A stretch of DNA of 10,300 nt from Candidatus Woesearchaeota archaeon (GCA_019323235.1 JAHWHN010000073.1:1-10300), one strand, 5' to 3'; positions 1-5,828 are shown, numbered from the stretch's first letter. Made by a program: numbers and translations. Notes: generated from the letters alone by a model not told the origin.

Positions 1-507
1 AATTACATACACCTTCTTTGCAAACTGCCTAAGCATAGTTGCAGCAGAACAAGCAGAATCGCTACCTCCAACAATTGCCACAACAGCATCCTTGTAAAAT
101 GCTGCATCACAAGTTGCACAATAACTAACTCCTTTACCTCTAAATTCTTTCTCTCCAGGCACTCCCAAATGTTTATGTTCAGTCCCAGTAGCGAAAACAA
201 CTCTTTTAGCTTCAAGTTTTTCAGAATCAGTTTCAACAATAAACTTATCTCCTTCTTTAGTTATTTTAGAAACGTTTCCGTATTTTAATTCGGCACCGTT
301 CTTTTTAACTTGTTCCTGCATATCTTGCATTAGTTTCATTCCGGAAATGGAATAAGTTCCTGGCCAATTCATGATTTCATCAGCAGTAGCAGTTAATCCT
401 CCAAAATCTTTAGAAACAACTGCAGTACTTAAACCATATCTCACTGAGTACAAAGCACAAGTTAATCCTCCTGCTCCTGCTCCAACAATTACAAGATCGT
501 AGACCAT
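1..507 (-). CDS. trxB: Thioredoxin reductase, N-terminal 169 residues (3' end beyond window)
   Basis: FAD-dependent flavoprotein that uses NAD(P)H to reduce thioredoxin. The reading frame opens at ATG 507-505 and stays open to base 1, so the C-terminus is missing. Visible features are the N-terminal dinucleotide-binding strand with GAGAGG at residues 9-14, an ATG-type segment (VVFATGTEHK) near residue 110, the redox-active CATC at residues 130-133, and the start of the second Rossmann fold, VGGSDSA, at 146-152. CATC in this position is diagnostic of low-molecular-weight thioredoxin reductases. The second glycine motif has Ser where GGGDSA is usual. The gene lies 6 bp downstream of trxA on the same strand with no clear ribosome binding site, so translation is probably coupled. 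The assignment to the family is secure; whether the donor is NADPH, NADH or another cofactor cannot be decided from this part. Confidence 0.95.
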   Translation of the reverse strand, partial: MVYDLVIVGAGAGGLTCALYSVRYGLSTAVVSKDFGGLTATADEIMNWPGTYSISGMKLMQDMQEQVKKNGAELKYGNVSKITKEGDKFIVETDSEKLEAKRVVFATGTEHKHLGVPGEKEFRGKGVSYCATCDAAFYKDAVVAIVGGSDSACSAATMLRQFAKKVYVI

Positions 508-513
508 TTTCAA

Positions 514-831
514 TTAAAGCATTCCTTCAACGCTTTCTTTTAATTGAGCTTTTGGTAAAAAACCAACAATTCTATCTAATTCCTTACCATTCTTAGTTAA
601 AATTAAACAAGGAATTCCGCTAACACCCATTTCTCCAGCTTTTTGTGGAAACTCTTCAGTGTTAAGTTTAACGAATTTAACTCTACCTTCAAAAGCTTTT
701 GATGTTTCTTCAAATACAGGACCCATCATTTGACAAGGGCCGCACCATGATGCCCAAAAATCAATCAATACTGGAATGTCTGAATTTACAACTTCTTTTT
801 CAAAATTTTCTTTTGTTATATGTACAACCAT
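514..831 (-). CDS. trxA: Thioredoxin
   Basis: Cytosolic dithiol-disulfide oxidoreductase of 105 residues, the normal length for a classical thioredoxin. The active site WCGPC is at residues 29-33 (C30, C33). The buried acidic residue D24 sits in the preceding strand (LIDFWASW), and the cis-proline is P74 in SGIPC. A cysteine (C75) follows the cis-proline where Thr is common, giving a third cysteine close to the active site; this is an unusual but minor feature. There is no signal peptide. The ATG at 831-829 is preceded by AGAGGT seven bases upstream, which fixes the start. trxB follows 6 bp downstream in the same orientation, so enzyme and substrate are made from one operon. Confidence 0.97.
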   Translation of the reverse strand: MVVHITKENFEKEVVNSDIPVLIDFWASWCGPCQMMGPVFEETSKAFEGRVKFVKLNTEEFPQKAGEMGVSGIPCLILTKNGKELDRIVGFLPKAQLKESVEGML

Positions 832-838
832 TTTAATT

Positions 839-873
839 ACCTCTAATTTCTTGAAATATTAAACATATATAAA
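839..873 (-). promoter_or_regulatory. TATA box and ribosome binding site of trxA
   Basis: On the minus strand TTTATATA (873-866) is followed about 26 bases later by AGAGGT (844-839) and then, after seven bases, the trxA ATG. The predicted transcript starts almost at the ribosome binding site, giving a leader of only about 15 bases. Positions are read directly; the transcription start is inferred from usual archaeal TATA spacing. Confidence 0.7.
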
Positions 874-942
874 TATTCTCGTAAACTGATGCTATTGACG
901 TAAAAACGGCAGTACTCTTATTATAAAAATATAAACAAAACT

Positions 943-950
943 TTTATATT
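943..950 (+). promoter_or_regulatory. TATA box of the ACT-domain gene
   Basis: TTTATATT is centred about 26 bp before the ATG at 973, so transcription should begin at or next to the start codon (leaderless). No ribosome binding site is present between box and ATG. The region 845-942 is the rest of the divergent trxA/ACT intergenic space; I see no further gene in it. Confidence 0.65.
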
Positions 951-972
951 CCTTAAACTTTTAAGATTAAAT

Positions 973-1359
973 ATGAAACCAGAAGACTTTTTCAAAAATG
1001 GTAAAGTAAAAGTATGGAAAGAAACATTTGCAGTAATTAAATCCAAAAAAACATATCCTGAAGCATTTACAAACATAATTGATAAGAATGAAATTACTGT
1101 TATTGTAGATCAAACAAAGGTAAATGATGGTGATATAATAGAAATTGAAAAAGATTGGAAATTATTAACATTCGACATGGTATTGCCTTTTGAATTAGTT
1201 GGGTTTTTAGCAGTAGTCTCAAAAATATTAGCGGAAGAAAAAATTTCAATATTTGCCATCTCATCTTACTCAACTGATCATATCTTGGTAAAAGAAAAAG
1301 ATTTAGAAAAAGCAATTCAAAAAATAAAAGAACTTGGTTGTTTAATTGAAGAAAGCTAA
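973..1359 (+). CDS. ACT-domain protein (CASTOR-like ACT family)
   Basis: A 128-residue soluble protein. The C-terminal half matches a widespread ACT-domain family: LPFELVGFLA at residues 71-80, ISIFAISSYSTDHILVKEKD at 91-110, then an amphipathic helix (LEKAIQKIKELG). The central Phe-Ala-Ile-Ser-x-Tyr-x-Thr-Asp segment is the family signature. ACT domains bind small ligands, commonly amino acids. Proteins of this stand-alone type resemble the ACT pairs of the eukaryotic arginine sensor CASTOR, but their prokaryotic role is not established and no ligand can be named here. The N-terminal half (residues 10-65) would form the second, degenerate ACT-like subdomain. The start is supported by a TATA box 26 bp upstream. 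The stop codon overlaps the end of the convergent minus-strand gene by 4 bp. There is no operon partner. Confidence 0.8.
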   Translation: MKPEDFFKNGKVKVWKETFAVIKSKKTYPEAFTNIIDKNEITVIVDQTKVNDGDIIEIEKDWKLLTFDMVLPFELVGFLAVVSKILAEEKISIFAISSYSTDHILVKEKDLEKAIQKIKELGCLIEES

Positions 1360-1684
1360 TCCTCAAAAAACAAATAAATTCTAACCATGAATATAGAAGC
1401 AATACCCCAAAGTGGGAATAACCATATAGGAATTTCAAGAAAACTGGGATTGTTATAAGTCCAGACATTAAAATATATTGAAAATGCTTCGGAAAGAGCA
1501 CCAAAGAAAGAACAAAAAATAAATGTTTTAATTTCTTGTTTTGATTTTTTCATTAATATCATTAATAATGCTAAAACAATTAGATTACTAAAAGTAAAAT
1601 ATTATTTCTCCAAAATAACACAACAAAAATTAGAGACAAAATAGCAATCAATCCTGTTAATACCAAATCGATTTTTTTGTTCAT
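1356..1684 (-). pseudogene. Small multi-pass membrane protein, apparently split by a one-base frameshift
   Basis: Two overlapping reading frames look like one gene. The first starts at ATG 1684-1682, encodes MNKKIDLVLTG and a hydrophobic helix to NNILLLVI, and stops at 1582-1580. The second is open from 1601 to the stop at 1358-1356 and holds the rest: a hydrophobic stretch (SNLIVLALLMILMKK), a second helix with GALSEAF, the segment NVWTYNNPSF, and a last helix (WLFPLWGIASIFMV). Joined by a -1 shift within 1583-1601 they give a protein of about 108 residues with three or four helices. A strong TATA box is placed for the 1684 ATG and not for the internal ATG at 1562, which also lacks a ribosome binding site. 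I do not recognise a function. The alternative is a genuine 68-residue protein starting at 1562. The break could be real decay or a sequencing error in a T-rich run. Confidence 0.6.
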
Positions 1685-1705
1685 ACTTTTTAATTAATTT
1701 AATTT

Positions 1706-1713
1706 TATATAAA
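1706..1713 (-). promoter_or_regulatory. TATA box of the split membrane-protein gene
   Basis: TTTATATA on the minus strand is centred 25-26 bp before the ATG at 1684, the same spacing as at the other leaderless genes here. It sits in the nearly palindromic TTTTATATAAAA (1703-1714). It points to 1684 as the true gene start. Confidence 0.65.
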
Positions 1714-1723
1714 ATTTATTATT

Positions 1724-1749
1724 TGTTTAAATAAAACTAAGTGTTTAAA
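1724..1749. repeat. Direct repeat of TGTTTAAA upstream of hsp20
   Basis: TGTTTAAA occurs at 1724-1731 and again at 1742-1749, start-to-start 18 bp; the second copy forms the palindrome GTTTAAAC (1743-1750). The pair lies between two divergent promoters and just upstream of the likely hsp20 TATA element, so it could be an operator, for example for a heat-shock regulator. In such AT-rich DNA chance is a real alternative. Confidence 0.35.
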
Positions 1750-1757
1750 CTAAAAAT

Positions 1758-1803
1758 TTAAATATTTAAAAAATTATATTATATTAAATTAATTCATTGG
1801 AGG
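1758..1803 (+). promoter_or_regulatory. Probable TATA element and strong ribosome binding site of hsp20
   Basis: TTTAAATA (1758-1765) is the best-placed TATA-like element; GGAGG at 1799-1803 lies seven bases before the ATG at 1811. It is the strongest ribosome binding site in the window and decides the start. A second weak TATA-like sequence (1774-1785) is too close to the ribosome binding site to leave it in the mRNA. Confidence 0.55.
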
Positions 1804-1810
1804 AATTAAA

Positions 1811-2251
1811 ATGAAAAAAGAATTATGGGATCCTTTTTCAGAAATGAGTTCTTTTAGAAAAGATATGGATAAATTATTTGACAATTTCTGGAATAGAGGC
1901 TTTAAGCCATCTAAGGACTTAAAAGTAAGAGAACCATTGGTTGATATAATAAACAAAAAAGATGAAATTGAAGCAAAGGTTGAAATTCCTGGCGTAGATA
2001 AAAAAGATGTATCAATTTCTCTAGATAAAAACAAAGTTGAAATAAAAGCTGAGAAGAAGATAGAAAAAGAACACAATAAAAAAGATTTTTTTAGACAAGA
2101 AAGAAGTTATTCCTCTTTCTACAAATCTTTCACTTTACCTGCGGAAATAGATACAGATAAAGCAAAAGTTGATATGAAAGATGGAATTTTAACTATAAAA
2201 GCTCCAAAGTTAAAACAAATCTCTTCAAAAAAGACTTTAAAGCTAAAATAA
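1811..2251 (+). CDS. hsp20: Small heat shock protein (Hsp20 / alpha-crystallin family)
   Basis: ATP-independent holdase chaperone of 146 residues that binds unfolding proteins as a large oligomer. The N-terminal arm (1-40) contains WDPFSEM and KLFDNFW, typical of archaeal and bacterial Hsp20. The alpha-crystallin domain covers about 41-133, with VEIPGVDKKDVSISLD at 57-72, a charged loop with KDFFRQERSYSSF, and the closing signature DGILTIKAPK at 124-133. The short C-terminal tail ends in TLKLK, so the usual I-x-I/V motif that docks onto the neighbouring subunit is probably represented by L143-x-L145. A GGAGG ribosome binding site sets the start. The gene seems to be transcribed alone: a T-rich stretch and a new promoter follow it. 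Confidence 0.95.
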   Translation: MKKELWDPFSEMSSFRKDMDKLFDNFWNRGFKPSKDLKVREPLVDIINKKDEIEAKVEIPGVDKKDVSISLDKNKVEIKAEKKIEKEHNKKDFFRQERSYSSFYKSFTLPAEIDTDKAKVDMKDGILTIKAPKLKQISSKKTLKLK

Positions 2252-2267
2252 TCTAAAAATAAAACAA

Positions 2268-2299
2268 ACTTTTTTATACTTCTTTCTTTTTATTTTTAT
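2268..2299 (+). terminator. T-rich tract behind hsp20
   Basis: The 50 bp between hsp20 and the next ATG contain several T runs (2270-2275, 2287-2290, 2293-2297) with no hairpin. Archaeal RNA polymerase terminates at such oligo-T tracts, so this probably ends the hsp20 transcript. It overlaps the next gene's TATA box. Confidence 0.4.
2273..2280 (+). promoter_or_regulatory. TATA box of the winged-helix gene
   Basis: TTTATACT is centred about 25 bp before the ATG at 2301 and there is no ribosome binding site, which predicts a leaderless transcript. Confidence 0.55.
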
Positions 2300-2300
2300 T

Positions 2301-2642
2301 ATGGTTAGACCTACTAAATCAGCAATTAGACAAAATATTTTGAAGATATTAAGTTATTCTGGAAAATTACATGGTTATGAATTATATTACCATTATCTTA
2401 ACATCTTTGGGAAAGTTCATATGAGATCAATTTATTATAATTTGAAAAAAGGCGTTATATTAAAAGAAATTAATTTATTAGATGTCAAAAAGGAACAAGG
2501 AAATTACTCTTGGGGTTCTGAAGCTGAGAAAGTATATTATACAATAGGGCCAGAAGCAAATGTTAGAGAATCAAAAAGAGTAAAAGAATATTTTGAAAAA
2601 CAATCTGAAGAAAAATCTAAAAAAAATAATCAAGAATCATAA
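2301..2642 (+). CDS. Winged-helix-like DNA-binding protein, function unknown
   Basis: A 113-residue basic protein. Residues 5-55 read as a winged-helix fold: helix RQNILKILSYSGKLHGYEL (10-28), a second helix (YYHYLNIF), and a recognition-helix candidate MRSIYYNLKKGVIL (41-54). This is followed by a segment with NYSWGSEAEKVYYTIGP (68-84) that could form the wing. The order is reminiscent of PadR/MarR-like regulators, but the WGS-x-A-x-K-x-YY segment is not theirs; I believe this belongs to a small archaeal family known only as hypothetical proteins. The tail (90-113) is highly charged and probably disordered. It sits 49 bp behind hsp20 with its own TATA box and its last six bases overlap the end of trmJ on the other strand. 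A link to heat-shock control is only a guess from position. Confidence 0.7.
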   Translation: MVRPTKSAIRQNILKILSYSGKLHGYELYYHYLNIFGKVHMRSIYYNLKKGVILKEINLLDVKKEQGNYSWGSEAEKVYYTIGPEANVRESKRVKEYFEKQSEEKSKKNNQES

Positions 2643-3293
2643 TATTTTCTTAAAAAAACCCATTAATGCAAAAGCTTCTCTTTTAGACATAAAACTCTTG
2701 CCAATAATTTTCTTCCAAACTAATCTTTGAGTATCTCTTTTATCTTCAGAAACAAAATCCATTTTTTCTAAAACTTCATCAAGCATCTTCATAAGTTGCT
2801 TCTTCTCATTCAAAGAAATTGGAGTAATGTCAATTTTAAAATTTGAAAGTTCATATAATACAATAGTTACAGCATGACTTAAATTCATGGATGCATAATC
2901 TTCATTAGTTGGAATCATAACTAAAAAATCACACTTATCCAATTCCTCATTACTCAAACCATCAGACTCTCTTCCAAAAACAATTCCAATATTCCCTTCT
3001 TTAGGAATTACTTCTTTCAACTCTTTTGGAGTAATTGGGTTTCTAGGAATATTATAATCATTACCTGTCTTACAAGAAGTTCCAATTAAATAATCCATCT
3101 CTGGAAATTCTTTCAAAATTTGAACATTATCTAAAATGTCATTAGCATGTTTGGCTCTATTTCTAGCTTCTTGATCAATTTCACATTTTGGATTTACTAA
3201 AATAAGATTTGAAAAACCAAAATTTTTCATACTTCTTGCGATAGCTCCAATATTCCCTGGAAATTGTGGTTCAACTAAGATAATAGAAATCAT
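2637..3293 (-). CDS. trmJ: tRNA (cytidine-2'-O)-methyltransferase TrmJ-like, SPOUT superfamily
   Basis: A 218-residue SAM-dependent RNA 2'-O-ribose methyltransferase of the SpoU/TrmH class. Motif 1 is VEPQFPGNIGAIARSMKNFG (7-26), with the invariant N14 and the catalytic-type R20. Motif 2 is IVFGRESDGLSNEEL (104-118), and motif 3 is IPTNEDYASMNLSHAVTIV (127-145), which form the trefoil knot that holds SAM. The spelling of the motifs matches TrmJ, which methylates position 32 of the tRNA anticodon loop; archaeal TrmJ is reported to be specific for C32. The C-terminal 60 residues form the family's dimer-supporting helical extension. The ATG overlaps the stop of the Trax-like gene by 4 bp (ATGA), so the two are translationally coupled. 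TrmJ is preferred over other SpoU members on motif wording; exact target site is inferred. Confidence 0.88.
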   Translation of the reverse strand: MISIILVEPQFPGNIGAIARSMKNFGFSNLILVNPKCEIDQEARNRAKHANDILDNVQILKEFPEMDYLIGTSCKTGNDYNIPRNPITPKELKEVIPKEGNIGIVFGRESDGLSNEELDKCDFLVMIPTNEDYASMNLSHAVTIVLYELSNFKIDITPISLNEKKQLMKMLDEVLEKMDFVSEDKRDTQRLVWKKIIGKSFMSKREAFALMGFFKKIL

Positions 3294-3835
3294 TTTTTTA
3301 ATTTTAATTGCATCATAATGTCTTCCATTTTAATCATAATGTACTTAACAGAATCCATTTTCTTTCTAACCTCTCCTCTAGTATTAAAATCTAAAAGAGA
3401 ATCATAAATTTCTCTAACTTTTGAATATATTTTCTTAATTTCTTCTTCATTATTATTTGCAATTTCTAAAACAGCTCTTCTTTGAAGTTCTCCAACAAAA
3501 TCACACAATCCTAAAATATATTCATCAGGGCTACATAATTTCTCAGAATATTCTAAAATATTTCCTGTTTTAACAAATTCTAAAAATAATATTGCCTCAA
3601 TATATTCTTGAATCGCAATAGTATAACTTCCTGAAGAATTAATATTATTAAATTCTCTAATTTTCTTAATTTCTGCTTCTATTTCTTTTTTGAATTTTTC
3701 AGTATCTTCTATTTTATTGTTGTGACATGAAGAAATAATCTTCTTACTAATCTTTATGATATCTCTAGAAGTCAAAATAACATTTTCTCGAGCTTCATCA
3801 TATTTCTTGAAATCCTTTAATAGTTTTGAAAACAT
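3290..3835 (-). CDS. Translin/Trax family protein, Trax-like RNase candidate
   Basis: An all-helical protein of 181 residues. Blocks that match the eukaryotic translin/Trax family are AIQEYIEAILFLEFVKTG (74-91), the signature YILGLCDFVGELQRR (106-120) and NTRGEVRKKMDSVKYIMIKM (151-170). In human Trax the catalytic acidic residues lie in QEFVEA and in ADLTGE. Here E77, E80, D112 and E116 occupy those places, so the protein has the Trax-type active site and not the inactive translin version. Eukaryotic Trax with translin forms C3PO, which degrades small RNA passenger strands and tRNA leader fragments; a Trax-like archaeal homologue is known to form a barrel by itself. A TATA box 26 bp before the ATG predicts a leaderless transcript shared with trmJ. 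RNase activity is inferred from residue conservation. Confidence 0.88.
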   Translation of the reverse strand: MFSKLLKDFKKYDEARENVILTSRDIIKISKKIISSCHNNKIEDTEKFKKEIEAEIKKIREFNNINSSGSYTIAIQEYIEAILFLEFVKTGNILEYSEKLCSPDEYILGLCDFVGELQRRAVLEIANNNEEEIKKIYSKVREIYDSLLDFNTRGEVRKKMDSVKYIMIKMEDIMMQLKLKK

Positions 3836-3857
3836 ATTATCTAAGATATATGTAATT

Positions 3858-3865
3858 TATATAAA
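3858..3865 (-). promoter_or_regulatory. TATA box of the Trax-like/trmJ operon
   Basis: TTTATATA on the minus strand is centred about 26 bp before the ATG at 3835. There is no ribosome binding site, so the mRNA should be leaderless. Confidence 0.7.
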
Positions 3866-3883
3866 GGTATCGCTAAAAATTAT

Positions 3884-3965
3884 AGAAATATTTATACATC
3901 ATCATTTCACAATTTAAGATTGTTTCATTCTGGGTATAAATGTTCCAGTAATAGAAACATTTATA
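3884..3965. repeat. Three copies of a GAAACATTTATA-like element, two forming an inverted repeat
   Basis: TATAAATGTTCC (3935-3946) and GAAACATTTATA (3954-3965) are inverted copies matching at 11 of 12 positions around a 7-base centre. AGAAATATTTATA at 3884-3896 is a further direct copy, 12 of 13 identical to 3953-3965. The right arm contains the TATA box of the membrane-protein gene at 3993, and the left arm reads as a TATA element on the minus strand. The arrangement suggests either an operator overlapping the promoter or divergent alternative promoters for both flanking units. Confidence 0.6.
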
Positions 3966-3967
3966 TA
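3960..3967 (+). promoter_or_regulatory. TATA box of the first membrane-protein gene
   Basis: TTTATATA is centred about 29 bp before the ATG at 3993 and lies inside the right arm of the inverted repeat. No ribosome binding site precedes the ATG; transcript probably leaderless or with a leader of two or three bases. Confidence 0.65.
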
Positions 3968-3992
3968 CATAAAACTCGATTTTTAAGTTTGT

Positions 3993-4577
3993 ATGGCAGA
4001 GAGTAATTTTTTAGTAGGTGCAGTTCAATTCATGGATAAAATTGGAGTCTATGATGTTGTATTACCATTCTTACTAGTTTTCGTAATTGTTTATGCAATA
4101 TTAGAAAAATCAAGAGTTTTCGGAACAGAAAAAGTTGGTGAAAAAGAAGTTCCTAGAAAAAATTTAAACTCTATGGCTGCTTTTGTTATTGGATTTTTAG
4201 TAATAGCTTCATCTCAATTAGTAGCTTCAATTAGTGCTTTTGTATCTCAATTAGTCTTACTTATTGTTTTAGTAGTGGCTTTCTTAATGTTAGTAGGAAG
4301 TTTCACAAATGAAAAAGATATGGATGGATTCTTAAGCGGTCCAGAAAATAAAACAATAAGATATGTTTTAATGTCAGTTATGTTTTTAGGCATCTTAATC
4401 ATATTTTTAAATTCAATGATGGTTGGAGATGTGACTTGGTTAGAGTATGCATTCAATTATTTAAGTGCCAGTACTAATAGTTCAGTACTGGGATCAATTT
4501 TATTATTAGCCATAATGGGTGGAGTTATTGCATTTATGGTTACTGGCGAAAAAGAAAAACCAGAAGGTGGCCAATAA
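3993..4577 (+). CDS. Five-helix membrane protein, unknown function (paralogue 1 of 3)
   Basis: A 194-residue integral membrane protein that I cannot assign. A short polar N-terminus is followed by about five hydrophobic helices: near 22-40 (LPFLLVFVIVYAIL), 60-82, 85-106 (LVLLIVLVVAFLMLV), 124-145 (VLMSVMFLGILIIFL) and 165-186 (ILLLAIMGGVIAFMVTGE). The polar loop 41-58 is strongly charged (EKSRVFGTEKVGEKEVPRKN) and so probably cytosolic. Two features are shared with the next gene: the LPF-x-L-x-F-x-I-x-YA helix opening and the C-terminal GG-x-x-A-F/Y-x-x-TGE. It differs from classical channels and transporters in having no charged residue within the helices. There is no signal peptide beyond the first helix. 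It may be the first product of a three-gene membrane module. Confidence 0.8.
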   Translation: MAESNFLVGAVQFMDKIGVYDVVLPFLLVFVIVYAILEKSRVFGTEKVGEKEVPRKNLNSMAAFVIGFLVIASSQLVASISAFVSQLVLLIVLVVAFLMLVGSFTNEKDMDGFLSGPENKTIRYVLMSVMFLGILIIFLNSMMVGDVTWLEYAFNYLSASTNSSVLGSILLLAIMGGVIAFMVTGEKEKPEGGQ

Positions 4578-4623
4578 TTTCCCAAAAAAATAAATTAAAA
4601 ATTAAGTTAAATTTTTAGAAAGA

Positions 4624-4666
4624 TTTATATATTAAAAACCAAATAAAAAATATAATATAAAGAGGT
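4624..4666 (+). promoter_or_regulatory. TATA box and ribosome binding site of the second membrane-protein gene
   Basis: TTTATATA (4624-4631) followed by AGAGGT (4661-4666), nine bases before the ATG at 4676. This gives the second and third membrane proteins a promoter of their own, although readthrough from 3993 is also possible across the 98-bp gap. Confidence 0.6.
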
Positions 4667-4675
4667 ATATCAAAA

Positions 4676-5308
4676 ATGAACATAGACTTAAGAAGCGCAT
4701 TCCTAAACTTAGAAAATAGTTTTTCACTAACAGACATAATTTTGCCATTTATTCTAATATTTGCAATAATATATGCAGTGTCTGCAAAAGTATTACACTT
4801 TGAAGGTAAAGGTAAGAAATTTCAAATAGTGGTATCTTTTGTATTATCTTTAATGGCAGTAATACCTCATGTAACTGGTGCTTATGGTCAATTTGATGTA
4901 ATAAATATAATTAATAATTCTATTCCTCAAGTAATTATGATTATTATTGGAGTTATATTAGCTTTAATGTTAATTGGTGCTACAGGCATAGACTCTGGTT
5001 TTGGTGCTGATGATAAGTTTAAACAATGGGCAAAATACATTGCTTTAGCAATTGTTGGTTTAATTATTTGGACTAATGTTGATTCATCTGGTTCTTTTAG
5101 AAATATTCCTTTCTTGGGAATGCTTGCAGATCCAGATATTCAGGCAATTGCTTTAATATTAATTGTGTTTGGTGGTCTTGTTGCTTATATCACTGGCGAA
5201 AATGATGAATATGTATGTAAATGTAATTATAAAACAAATAGTGAAAGTAAGTTTAATAAACATCTAGCAGACAATCCTGACCGTGCTCAACATGTCAGAG
5301 AATTATAA
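4676..5308 (+). CDS. Five-helix membrane protein with zinc-finger-like C-terminal tail (paralogue 2 of 3)
   Basis: A 210-residue membrane protein built like its neighbour: polar N-terminus, first helix near 20-38 (ILPFILIFAIIYAVSAK), further helices near 49-70, 84-104 (VIMIIIGVILALMLIGATG), 119-136 (KYIALAIVGLIIWTNV) and 154-175 (LILIVFGGLVAYITGE). After TGE, where paralogue 1 nearly ends, there is an added tail of about 32 residues. It has C181, C183, H196 and H206 in the order Cys-x-Cys...His...His, with Y-x-C, F193 and L197 at places that resemble a C2H2 zinc finger. The Cys pair is one residue closer than in a standard finger, so zinc binding is uncertain. The start is fixed by AGAGGT at 4661-4666. 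The next gene begins 7 bp after the stop. Biochemical role not recognised. Confidence 0.8.
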   Translation: MNIDLRSAFLNLENSFSLTDIILPFILIFAIIYAVSAKVLHFEGKGKKFQIVVSFVLSLMAVIPHVTGAYGQFDVINIINNSIPQVIMIIIGVILALMLIGATGIDSGFGADDKFKQWAKYIALAIVGLIIWTNVDSSGSFRNIPFLGMLADPDIQAIALILIVFGGLVAYITGENDEYVCKCNYKTNSESKFNKHLADNPDRAQHVREL

Positions 5309-5315
5309 TTAAACA

Positions 5316-5828
5316 ATGGCTACATTAGTTGATTTCGGATTATTGGATAATTTTGCTCCAATATTCTCATTTCTTTTTGTTTATGTTGTAACATATGGTT
5401 TACTAACAAAAGCAAAATGGGTTGAGAATAAAGGAATCAATGCACTAATTTCTTTTTGCTTAGCAGCTTTAACTCTTTTCTTTAAACCTGCCGTAGTTAT
5501 GATTAATTTCATGGCACCATGGTTTGTAGTTTTTATGATAATTGGGTTATTTATAATTTTATTATTATTAGTTCTTGGTATCAAAATGGGCGATATCGAA
5601 ACAGTAGCTAAGTCTGGTGGTGTTGTTTGGACTATTATGATTATAGGTATTGTAATTTTATTATTTGCACTAGGAGAAGCTTCTCAAGTAGATGCAGATG
5701 GAAATCCAGATACTACAAGTAATTATCAAAGAATTAAAGGAGTAATGTATCATCCAAACGTAATGGGTGTTATTTTATTATTAATCATTGCAGGATTTGC
5801 AATTACTTTCTTATCAACTAATGGTTAA
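5316..5828 (+). CDS. Five-helix membrane protein, unknown function (paralogue 3 of 3)
   Basis: A 170-residue membrane protein, the most divergent of the three. Its helices lie near 14-32 (IFSFLFVYVVTYGLLTK), 42-58, 64-90 (FMAPWFVVFMIIGLF and on), 104-121 (VWTIMIIGIVILLFALG) and 150-168 (GVILLLIIAGFAITFL). Helix number and spacing copy those of the two preceding proteins, but the TGE motif at the end is replaced by STNG. A polar loop at about 122-147 (EASQVDADGNPDTTSN) is likely on the same side as the long loop between helices four and five of paralogue 1. It begins 7 bp after the previous stop with no clear ribosome binding site, so it should be cotranscribed and translationally coupled. The function is unknown; homology to the first two is judged from layout, not from an alignment score. 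Confidence 0.77.
   Translation: MATLVDFGLLDNFAPIFSFLFVYVVTYGLLTKAKWVENKGINALISFCLAALTLFFKPAVVMINFMAPWFVVFMIIGLFIILLLLVLGIKMGDIETVAKSGGVVWTIMIIGIVILLFALGEASQVDADGNPDTTSNYQRIKGVMYHPNVMGVILLLIIAGFAITFLSTNG

Noticed and set aside
3..239. Minus-strand open frame inside trxB
   Set aside because: It is a shifted frame of the reductase; the trxB frame carries CATC and the Rossmann motifs.
1100..1504. Minus-strand open frame across the ACT gene and the membrane protein
   Set aside because: It is a low-complexity Leu/Phe-rich shadow of two better supported genes.
1583..1601. Programmed -1 frameshifting in the split membrane gene
   Set aside because: No X-XXY-YYZ slippery heptamer in the zero frame; T-run indel is the simpler explanation.
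1789..2076. Minus-strand open frame under hsp20
   Set aside because: It is antisense to an unmistakable Hsp20 and has Ser/Phe-rich shadow composition.
4247..4456. Minus-strand open frames inside the membrane genes (also 5381-5584 and 6479-6676)
   Set aside because: They are antisense shadows of AT-rich genes with no promoter or ribosome binding site.
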